DNA of 64,000 nt, from assembly GCF_041146795.1 (NCBI RefSeq), contig NC_135177.1, positions 37,294,560 through 37,358,559 of the forward strand, given 5' to 3'. Shown in pieces: positions 10,401 to 20,259 of this stretch. Each line of letters begins with the position of its first letter. The stretch's first letter is position 1. Origin of the DNA: Maylandia zebra. Taxonomy: Eukaryota; Chordata; Actinopteri; Cichliformes; Cichlidae. The notes under the pieces were generated by a model. It saw only the letters and a list, made by a program, of their open reading frames with translations, had not been told where the DNA came from and searched no databases. Position numbers and translations under genes: made by a program.

Positions 10401-13211
10401 GGGCGAGGTCTCTTTGACTGACAGATGGATGGAGGGCAGGCAGCTCCTACCTGCCTGCTGGGCTTCTCCTTGTTCTGCAATTGAAAGTATTTAATATAAT
10501 TGTCCAATGAAATCCCTGCTGTGTGGTTAACTGTACAAACACGCTACCAAAGACGTCCATGCTCCAGCTTTCTGATAGAAATTCTCCCATTTTATTGAGT
10601 CAGCACAAGTTTGCAAGTATCTGCACGCACACATGCACAAGGCTGACGGCTAGAAGTCACTAACAAAGTCTGCTAGTATTAGCAAGTTTGTTACTCCGTG
10701 CTCTCATCCTTATTTGATCAGTTCTTTCTAATAATAAAACGAGGGAGCCAAATGTTAACAATGTTTGTCACGTGAAAATGACATTTTTGGGCTCCACTCA
10801 TTATCAACATCATGAAGCAGGAAGTCTTTGGAATGGAAGTTTTTTCTTTTTTAGAGCTCAGAAGAACTGGGTGCTGCCCCTCAGCAGGCTTCCAGTAATT
10901 GACCAGTCACAGTAAAGCATATTTTTAGGGAGGGGAGCGAACAACAGGAGCTAAAATGACTTGTTTCGAGATGAATCGTGCACTATAACAAGGATAGGAA
11001 CTGTTTTAAACGCTCAATCATCCAAAGCTGGTCCATGGATAAGGTACGCTTTAATAACAGATGTTACTCGATTTTGATCATTTCATAAATGAATGTCTGA
11101 CACGCATAAGTGTGTTTGTTATTAAAGAGTCCGGCCACGTTAAGTGCACATGAAAGAAGAAGACGTCAGATTGACTCTCTGTGAATCAGAGCCGCTTCAG
11201 CTCGGACAGAAAGGACAGAGATGCTACGTTCAGCTCATGAAAGGCTCGCAGTCACCAGCTGCTGAATGCATCCCGAGCACAGGTTTGGTGTCTCTTCTTA
11301 TCTGTGATGTATTTAATTATGCGTTTGTTCAAAGTCGCATTTACGACTGACAGCTCACCGCTGTTGAACTTGCACACAAAGAAAATCTTTGTGATGACGA
11401 CAAGCAGCTGAAGGAAACCAGTGAGACCAGTTCATGTTCTCACATCTTCTTCTGCTGGAACTATTTCGCAGCCTCAAAGCAACGAGCCGCAGTGCAATCC
11501 CACTGAGCTCTGTGTGACGGGAAGGAGGCGGCTCTGTTCGCCGAGATCGCTCCACACAGACGTGAATGAGTGTACCGTCAGCTGACTCACCGTCTCTGCT
11601 AACATCCACAGACAGGTTCCTCGCACAAACAGGAGGAAACAAAGCATGAGAGCAGGAAGAAGAGCTGAAAGCAGCGAAGAAGAGATAAAATCCCAAGGGT
11701 GAGGACGACAGCGCAAAACTCATGATGTGCACAATTCTTTTTTGCTCTTTTTTAATAGCCAGTACATAAAACTAAGCTTTGGTGATACAGAGCATACACC
11801 TGAGCAGTTTCATGGTCCCTCATGGAAGAATTTTCATCAGCGCCCTTATTTCCCCGCGGTCGCCACAGCAGATTGATCCACGTGTTTGATTTGGCATAGA
11901 TTTTCCCCCAGATGCTGTTTCTGATGCAATTATCCCAGTTTGGAACCAGCACTAGCCGTACATCAGCTTGTCAAATACCGAGGGTGGGTTTGCATCTTCT
12001 CCCAGTCTCAAACCAGGAATCCAGCATAGGCACTGAACCCTCAGAGAGTCAGGGCCTCTGAGTTCTGCCAGTACGATATAATCAAATTAAAAATGCTCCA
12101 AAAAGCTCAAACAGCACAAACAAGGTCCAAAGATCCAGTTCATAATTCTCCAAAAATAAAACACCTACCTTTTGTTTGACTCTGTCTGTAATCACACAAA
12201 CGGCTTCATTACGTGAAGCCAACACTGTCAGTAACTAAAGGTGATTTTCAGTAAAAGCTGAAATTTGACAGAGTAATAATGTAAAAATGACTCGTGTTTC
12301 CTATTGTTGTAATTCTTCTGTTATTCAGTTTTATGGAAATATTTTCAGTTTATCAGCATCAAAGTTTCATGTTTTAAATATTTGTTGCAAATTGATGAAG
12401 TAAAAAAATGCTCTTCCTTTTTCTGCCTCAGACCAGTCTGACCTCTGAGCCTCCTTCCCCACAGAGCGGATGCTCTACGTCCCACGAGCCTGGAAACAGA
12501 CCTCCAAATCCTCCACCTTGCACTGCCACTCGAGCCACAGCACAGCGTCTGAAGACAACAGTCTGAGTGAGCTTAGACGAAGTTCAGTTAAAGCTGCTCG
12601 GTGGCAGGAGCTGAACAGGTGGGTGATCTCTGATCACTAATCAGCCTGATTGATTTTACTGCTCAAAGACTGTAGCACATCTGCTGAAGGAGCTACAGTG
12701 CAAGCATGTACAAGCCAATATCGCCATCTAGTGTCCGTCTGCAGAACTGTTTCTGTCCTGCAGCTTCAGCACTGCTCTGTGTCCTCTGAGCTCGAGTGCG
12801 AGGCCTCCATCAGCAAAAGTCCAAACGTTCCAAATATTACCATCAAACATTTACAAATCCACTCAAGAGGAAGCAAACGTTTATAAATAGATCGTAAACA
12901 CTTTCACATCTGACCCACGAGTTTTGTGAACAGAATCGTTAGTTTTTACTTTTTCATGCTTCAGTTTTTATGTTTTTACTCATTTTTAAATTCATTTTGT
13001 TTGTCTTAATGTGCCTTTATCACTAATTTTACTTATTACTCTAAATATGTTCTCTATGTAACCTATTTTCTACACTAAAGCATATATATGTATGTATTTA
13101 TTGAAACGTGTTAAATAAATGTAATTTTTTTTATCCAACAATCAAATCTAATTGGGATTAAAAAGCAGCAAAAACATCCAGATGCCAACAAGATGATTCA
13201 AAGCTACTCAC
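10401..13211. other. Probable nek11 intron 1 (part); no exon recognised
   Basis: This lies downstream, on the minus strand, of the nek11 first coding exon. I searched for kinase motifs (HRD, DFG, catalytic lysine region) on the minus strand and found none. It is therefore most likely intron, with later nek11 exons left of the window or too small to see. Confidence 0.35.
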
Positions 13212-13382
13212 AGCTTCTCTCCATCTGCAGCTTTGGCATCCTGAACCAGAAAAACCGAACCAAAACTTCCTCGGCCCAGATTCTGCAGGATGCTGTATCG
13301 CTTAGCGACCAGACCACCGCCTCCGGGGGTCAAAGGTTGGCCGGCTGCCACCTCCTGGAACCGAGGCATCCTGTCAGCTCAC
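13212..13382 (-). CDS. nek11: NEK11-like serine/threonine kinase, first coding exon (partial gene)
   Basis: Reading the minus strand from the ATG at 13367-13369 gives 52 codons plus two bases. It begins MPRFQEVAA and continues LVAKRYSILQNLGRGSFGSV then FLVQD. This matches the N-terminus of vertebrate NEK11, whose human protein starts with a similar MLKFQEAA and has an IARRY...LGSGSFGTVYLV stretch. Residues 32-39 form the glycine-rich ATP loop GxGxFGxV. The exon is bounded by an acceptor (ttccacag before 13382) and a GTGAGT donor just below 13212, ending in phase 2. The start codon is preceded by 13 bases of 5' UTR in the same exon. NEK11 is a NIMA-related kinase linked to DNA-damage G2/M arrest. 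The catalytic lysine, HRD and DFG exons are not visible in the window, so only this exon is claimed. Confidence 0.85.
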
Positions 13383-13439
13383 CTGTGGAATAAGAAGAGG
13401 CGACGGAGAGCTCAGAGTCACTAAAAGCGCAGTTCGACT

Positions 13440-14400
13440 TCCCCGAATGGGAAAATGATATCCATGTATTACGTCTGTGTGTTCACACTGGCCCTCCACA
13501 GTAATTCACTGGTCCAGTGTTCCACGACCAGGACGAAATACGTGTCATGTTCCTTCCACCGCCCGACAATATCCTCAGTCGTAATCAGTAACGCTACAGC
13601 CGCAATATACACAGTACAGGTAGAGCACCGCTTTCCCCTCCCGAGTCGCCTGATGGTTATCAGCTGCATCCAAAGTCCCACAGGCTAACCAAGCCTGATA
13701 AGACTCCTTCTTTAGCACGATGGTTCCTTTTACCTCTGATGTCCACCATCTTCTGTGGTTAGCACCATGACAGGCACCAACCACCTTGCAGCCCCAGCTC
13801 AGTGCAGCAGCTTCAGCAATGGCGGGGCTGAACACGGTGCATTCAAACTCAGTGTTTCCCTTGGAATGCTGTCAACTCTCTGCCAGGGATGCTCCCGGAC
13901 TGTGGGCTCTGCTAGGCATTTCCAGTGTACCCTCAGTATACATTTAGGCACATTGGGTCTATCCAACATCCTCCTTGGCCACCTGATCCAACCCACTGCA
14001 TCTGGTTGAAACCTCTCAACCTCACGCATAAGCTCACGCTCCTTCCACACCAGACAGGTGACGTTTCATGTCTCGATAGCCGGGCATTGGTCTACCAGGA
14101 TCTCCACCCTTGGTCGCCACCCAGCACACTGCATGCAACCCCTAAGCCACCTTCTGAGGGTGGTGGGCCTACAGGATTGTGAGCCCAAGTCCTTTCCTGC
14201 CTGGCTCCAGGGCGGGACCCCGGCAACCCTATCTCAGACACGTTGAACTGTTTCCTAGGCTTTTCACTCATGAGGGTTTCTGAATAGCTCTTTGTCTGGT
14301 CCTTCACCCAGGACCAATTTGTCATTTGACAACATAGCCCCTGGGATTCCTGGGATACACAAAACCCTCCACCATGATAAGGTAGCGATTCACAGAGGGG
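13440..14400 (-). mobile_element. Degenerate LINE (ORF2 remnant), minus orientation
   Basis: Minus-strand frames include LKKESYQAWLACGT, AIAEAAALSWGCK and WVKDQTKSYSETL. These are decayed pieces of a fish LINE polyprotein in which a KKESY-AWLACGT segment is common. Frames are broken and overlapping, so no functional protein is expected. The fragment sits just upstream of nek11. Confidence 0.65.
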
Positions 14401-14689
14401 ATCATAGATTAATTTCTAAAGACAGAGTAAAATAAAATCACAGATGTGGTATTTCTTTCATTCTGAAAAGAAGAAGAAACCAAAAAAGTCTAAGAAACAA
14501 TCAAATCCATCCCAGAGTGAGAGAAGTGAAGCAGAAAACTGTTAAGGCTTTCATCAGAGGAGTTATTTTATTTTGAAAACATTTCAGGAAATTGGTTTTA
14601 TTTTGAAAATGTGACCGGACCCATAAATGCACACACTCAATCGCTTTGTCCGTTAATGGAACTCGGGTACCAGTATCATGTCTTTTTAA

Positions 14690-14920
14690 ACAACTGTTTT
14701 CTCGAGCTTAGAGCATGCGCGGGTGGAGGATACGACAACCGGAAGCTTATCAGCTGTTTGTATCCGCTGCTTTAATCAGCTCGTTTGTTCCCGTAAAACC
14801 GACGGCGGAGACGAAAAAAGGAGAAAAAGAGCTAAAAGTGTCCGATAGTGAAGTTCTGAGGATCTCGAGTAGCGGAAAAGCTGCCGCGTCATCTCGCGAT
14901 ATTTGGGTTTTTAAATGAAC
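14690..14920 (-). promoter_or_regulatory. Candidate promoter region upstream of nek11
   Basis: A locally CpG-richer patch (gcatgcgcgggtgg, cgacggcggagacg) lies about 1.3-1.5 kb upstream of the nek11 coding start. It contains atctcgcgatattt, close to the TCTCGCGA motif typical of TATA-less housekeeping promoters. A non-coding first exon is implied by the acceptor at 13383, so the start site should lie upstream of it. The link to this patch is an inference. Confidence 0.35.
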
Positions 14921-15009
14921 CATTTAACCAGGTAAATAAACTGGAGCGATGATTTGTTGCTCGTTTGTGTTGTTGTGTTTGCACATCTCTGTTGCTTGTG
15001 GGGCTCGCA

Positions 15010-15100
15010 CACAAGAATTTCACTCGCATGTGCTGTGCCAGTGTGCCTGCACATGTGATGTGACAATAAAAGTGATTTGATTTGTTGTGTTGTTTACCTG
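15010..15100 (+). repeat. Short retroelement tail
   Basis: The block cgcacacaagaatttcactc ... gtgatgtgacaataaaagtg followed by atttgatttg is a recurrent fish repeat terminus with a polyadenylation-like aataaa and a short tandem tail. Confidence 0.45.
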
Positions 15101-15866
15101 CAGCAACTCTGGATGGCGGATTTCCGTGTTTCCATGGAAACTAAAAACAACGAACGCGCAGGCGCACTGACAAATGCAGGGGAGGAGCTTACGTCAGGAG
15201 CTCTCACCAGGTGTTCTCACCTTGTTTACTTCCTGCGACCAATCTGCTGCTTCCTCTGTGGTCACATGAAGCTGAGGCGACACAAACTGAATATATTGCA
15301 TACTGTTACTTCTTGCTGTCAGTAGCATTTAAGCTGACAAAGCAACAAGCTGTGTTGAAAGACCTTCAAACTATACGTCAGTTTTCACATTTTATTTTAT
15401 TAGAATAAAAAAATATATAAGCGATGCTTTTCTCTGAATTCTATCGATACGTTTGTGCTGCAAGAAATTGTTAAAAAATGAAGCATTTTCTAAGGACAGC
15501 ATGAAAAACAGTAAAGAAAGAAAAATGCTGCCTCTTTCCTATTGGTTGAAAAATGTACCATGTCGACCAATTGAAAAAAAAACCCCGACAACACGTGGTT
15601 GTTTAGGAAGAGAGAGAGAGGGCGGGATTTGTGATGTTTAGTGTGTTGGGAGTGTGTTGTGTGTCAGTGAGGGCACTAATGAATGTGACAAAGGCTGCAG
15701 TGCAAACACTGTCTCCAGGTGGAAACAGGAGCAGTGATGCACGTCCTGCTGTCAGGCCTGCAGCTTTGTCCCTGTGCTGTTCTCTGTCTCGTGGCCACAA
15801 ACTCATTTTCTTCACTGACACCAATGATTCGTGCGGCATCTTATTGTGACACCTGCTTGTTCTCTC
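15100..15866. other. Intergenic, nothing recognised
   Basis: No conserved exon found. Short open frames are without features. Confidence 0.3.
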
Positions 15867-15903
15867 CAGTGGCGGTCCTAGCCTGTTTGGCGCCCCGGGC
15901 GAA

Positions 15904-15912
15904 CCCCCCCCC

Positions 15913-15943
<31 letters not shown>
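15904..15943 (+). repeat. Poly-C run followed by (AC)n
   Basis: About 26 consecutive C bases, then an AC dinucleotide run, inside the hAT-like element. Confidence 0.95.
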
Positions 15944-16189
15944 AAACAGACACATAAAACATATTAAGGATTGTACATTAACATAAAACTGTTGTCGAAA
16001 TTCACCAGAGAAACACAAACACACACACACATGAAGAGAGAGAGAGTATGCATTGTATGAGAACAGGACATATAAACAACTGACAATCACTAATTAATAT
16101 TAAAATCTGTAACATAATGTGTTGTTTGGAGTTTAGTTTGTTACTGTTACTATTTTTACCATTTCTTCTTGGAGCAACTGTAACGCACA

Positions 16190-16230
16190 TCATTTCCTCA
16201 GGGATTAATAAAGTATTCTGATTCTGATTG
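16190..16230 (+). repeat. Retroelement tail with ATTCTG tandem
   Basis: The sequence cagggattaataaagtattctgattctgattg is a common fish LINE/SINE 3' end. A near-identical tail occurs at 35165-35205. Confidence 0.55.
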
Positions 16231-17264
16231 GTTCAGGATGAGCTGCCATCATCCAATCACACATCTGCTTACCTGCATCTTTTGCTCGTTTCTCCTCCTC
16301 TTCTTTTCTCTTTTTTCTAAACTGAGCACCTGATGGCTTTGAACTTTTCTTGTCCATCTTCCATTGGTTTTAATTTTGCACTCCAGTATGAACACCCATC
16401 CCTCAACCCGAGGATCACCACAACATGATCAACACACCTACACCTTAGTTCACAGATTCACTTTGTCTAAGACGCATTTCTGGGATTTCACACAACCCAG
16501 GATTCAAATCATGAATACATAATGGATTTGGATTTACATCATTATGAATGAAATGTGCTCTACTTGGAAGCAGCTGGCCCCTCCCCTTTTGACAGGTTGT
16601 GTGTGAGACTTTAAATCATCAAACTATAAATTATAAATTGTCATTGATCCTTTACCCCGAGTCCTAAAGTGTATATTTATTTTCTTACTGTTCTTATGTT
16701 TATTGTTTGTTTCCTTGCACTACTGTAGTTGGAGCCTCGTCATCTCGTCTCTATATGCTGGACTGTCTGTAGCGGAGATGACAATAAAGTTTACTTTGAC
16801 TTCAGCAGCGAGCAGGCGCACCGAGGGCTCTCGCGCTCACTTCAAAGAATTTTGAAAAAACATCGGTGCAAATTATAAGTCTGCATCATGATGTCTGGTG
16901 TTTTCATGTTTGTTGTTTTGTTTTTATTTTGTTTTATTTTGTGAGTTGGTTATTAGATGCTGCTCCAGCCACCAGAGAATCCCCTGTCGCCCCGCCCTCT
17001 CCTCCCTGTGCCGCAAGCAGCAGGCGCACCTTGCAAACGGAGGGCGCCCTTACTCCCAGCAAATGGGCGTAAGAACACCGATCCCCACTATACATTATAT
17101 ATATATACTATACATTTTACTTTGGGTGTCAGATTCAGATAATTATTTATTAAAAGCTCGACATTTTAAATGAGAGTAAGAAAGAAAAGTATGTCTTTGT
17201 GCCCCCTTTTCCCTGTTACTGCCCTATCGGCCCCCCTGGCTAAACCATGCTAGATCCGCCCCTG

Positions 17265-19920
17265 CACAGTTACGTCAGCTGCGTAGAAAAGGATCCTGGT
17301 GTAGAAAGTAATATTAAATAAATTCTAACAGCAGCTTATCAAGCTTAAACGTGCTGCTGTTGTTCAGCCGCTGGTTTCCTCTTTCTGGTGCAAAGTGGGC
17401 CAAAAACAAACAAGAGAGACGATCAGCTGATCATTGATCATGATTGAAGCAGCAACAGGAGAGGGAGGGGGAGGCAGTCGCTCCGTATATCAGTTAAGCT
17501 TAACGTGGGAATGCTTTACAAACATTCAGAGATGAACTTACACACTTGCTTTACTTCTCTCTGCGATAACTTTGTCGGAGATGAAATGCCGGGTTGGTAG
17601 CGAGGCTCCAAATCAGGGGCGATTCTAGGATCAGAGCTTTGGGGGTGCTGAGCACCCAGACAGCTGCCCAGCCAGGCAAGATCAACTTTACTCGTCACGA
17701 TGAGACGTCTTCCCCGTCTCTGTCAGTCCCTGCATCCTTAAATGTCTCCAGTTGTCCAGAGTTGTCTCTGAATGTCTCCTTGGTGCATTTAAACCCCTGT
17801 TCCTCCCTGTGCGCATCGTCTGTTATCTTCGTCTCCATTATCAGTCATCATAATTTTACCATCTCTGTGCAAGTCTGCAAATTTCTTTATTAAATCATAA
17901 GATTCTTAAATTCATCAAGTCTCTCTGTGCCTGGGTCCTCGTCACAAAACATGACATCACTGTTTTGCACATTTGAACACAATTTAATCCCACATTTGTG
18001 AAAGAAAAGAAAAACACTTTTTTGAAAAGTCTGTAACAAAACCATCAAATCTGATAAAGGTTATTTAAATGCTGCTAAAGAAGAATGGATTGGAATAGAA
18101 AACATACATGTGCTAACCTTAGTTACTGGGAGAATAATGAACGATGCTCACAGTGAGTAAGAAGTAAACAGTATAATACAGATACATAAAAAAACAGAAT
18201 ACATTTTTACAAATAAATTATTTCAAAATATTAATAAAAACTATAAAAATAGAGGCAACTTTGCTGTGGTAGAATGAATAAAATGTATGAAAACATCTTT
18301 ACTGCAGATGCTAATTTTACTCATTTAGTAAAACTAATTTTGTGTTGTAAGAATTATGACTTTCATGCTTTCATGGTGGTACTTAGGAGAGCTTGACCTT
18401 TTATCAGGTGGTCCACACTGTAACAAGTGTGAGAAACACTGATAAGTGTCTGTGTGCTTTTGGAAAACATTTAAAGCTGCAGTACAGAATCTTTGAAACA
18501 AGCTTAAAACATTTTTAGAAACAGAGCATCTGCTTCTCTTTACAGCTGCTCGCTCCACCAGGGCTGTTTGGCTCTTTCTGATAGTGAGCACATGTGATGC
18601 ACGTACTGCGGCAGTCATGCAGACAACTGGACGGTCCAAAGGTTGGCCGACCTGTTACTGGCTGAGGTTTTAGCAGAGCTGTGGCTGAACCACATAAAAA
18701 TATATCATTAATGCTTCAGCACCCCCAAAAATGGGCTAAAATCGCCCTAACTCCAAATGCTCAACCAGACCGCCGTCAGGTCTCGCACGCTACAGCCGCT
18801 CTATCACGTGACACATACTGCTCCGACGTGCTCCGAGTTACGCCACGTCGCAAGTTTTGTGAGGTACTTTCATTATATTTAATGGATCGGATTACATTTT
18901 TTTATTTCTCTCCGATGCCCGATCCAGTAATTTAGGTCAGTATCGGACCGATTCCCATACGTCATGTCGGATCGGTCCATCTCTAAATAAAACTGAACAG
19001 ATCTAAAGAAGGTGTTCCTGAAATTTGGCTTTATTAGAACAGGACGGATGGATGAGCACAGCCCTCTCAGCACAGGGCTGACAGGACTTATAAACCATAA
19101 TGTACATCAAATACACAGTGACTTAAAAGAAATCAATAAATACACAAACACTTCAACCGCTGCTTCCTCAGACTGCATGAGTAACAGGAACCACTCACTG
19201 TCGGATCTGTGAGCGCTAAAATGACTCTGTTACTAGAGCCATCCAGTCGTTCTCTAAAAGTGAACATTAACTTTCTTCAAAGTGCTTTAAAAGTCCAAAC
19301 ACCCACAGCTACAAACATCTGGCTGGCACTACCCCCTCTAGGTCTCCTGACCACAAGGGGGCAGTATATAACGGTATGCAACAAACATAAATCAACAAAA
19401 TCACTTAAACAAAAGCTGAATTTGTGTCAAACAGTATTTGCCTGCACATAGAGCTTACATCTTTGTCTGTATATGTCATCGTTTCTGTGGTCAGTAGTAA
19501 AGTAACCGAGGTATTTCCCCTTTTTGAAAGAAAAAATGTGTAACCCCTGGACTAAAGAACAGATGCTCCAAGTGGGCGAGGTGCTAATTTTCAGATGGCA
19601 GGTCTACATCTAGAATCAAAATGAGCACAAACATCAACAACCAAAGTGAAGCATTAAGACAAAACAGAGCAATGTCACACAGGATCCACACATTTGGGCC
19701 ACAAAATAGATGTAAATTGACTAAAGTAAGACACAAATCAGACAAAAACAGATGCAGCAGGATCACAAACAGACACATGTTGGCTACATGTTGATGCTAA
19801 ATGACTAAAATCACACGTGCAACACTTTCTACATATTTGACAACAGAAGAAGAACACAAACAAAGTTGGAATGTATTTTTAATTATTTTAAATTTTTATT
19901 TTATGCCAAATTAGATATTT
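17265..19920. other. Repeat-derived intergenic region
   Basis: Contains another CAGGGGCGATTCTAG hAT-like terminus near 17614-17670. A palindromic 'cggatcgg/ccgatc' patch lies at 18880-18985, another transposon-like signature. No exon was recognised. Confidence 0.4.
19351..19366 (+). promoter_or_regulatory. CTCF-like motif
   Basis: The sequence ccacaagggggcagta fits the CTCF core CCASYAGRKGGCRS well. Motif match only; occupancy is unknown. Confidence 0.3.
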
Positions 19921-19924
19921 TGCA

Positions 19925-20125
19925 TAATCAAGCACCAAATCACAAAGTCTCCTCCCTGTTTGTACTGTAAGGTCAAAACCCTACAGTACTACAGAGAACC
20001 CCAACAATCAAACGATCCCCCTCTGAGCAAGCACGAGGCGACTGTGGGGAAGAAAAACTCCCTTTTAACAGGAAGAAACTTCCAACGGAACCGGGCTCAG
20101 AAGGGACGGCCATCCGCTGCGACCG
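19925..20125 (-). mobile_element. L2-like LINE 3' tail, minus orientation
   Basis: Caccaaatcacaaagtctcc, then aagaaaaactcccttttaac and aggaagaaac, are the reverse complement of the L2-like 3' end. It lies just downstream of the 887-residue gene. Confidence 0.7.
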
Positions 20126-20259
20126 GTTGGGGGGGATGGAAATCAAAAAGGAGACGAGATGGCGTGAACTACAGTTGTTAGAATTTGGATTTGGTGCTAA
20201 AATTCTGCTTCAAGATGTTAAAAGAAGCAGGGCGGCGGGGAAAAGCCAGGATGGTCATT

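Larger units (their letters stand above)
15867..17264. mobile_element. hAT-like non-autonomous element with CAGxGGCGG termini
   Basis: The left end cagtggcggtcctagcctg is complementary to the right end, whose reverse complement reads caggggcggatctagcatg. Such CAGGGGCGG ends are typical of hAT-type elements in fish. The interior includes a C-run with AC repeats near the left end and an aataaagt-type retroelement tail at about 16780. The flanking 8-mers gttctctc and cacagtta do not match, so one boundary may be eroded. No transposase frame seen. Confidence 0.6.

Noticed and set aside
17265-17272. Target duplication for the hAT-like element at 15867-17264
   Set aside because: Flanking 8-mers gttctctc and cacagtta do not match.
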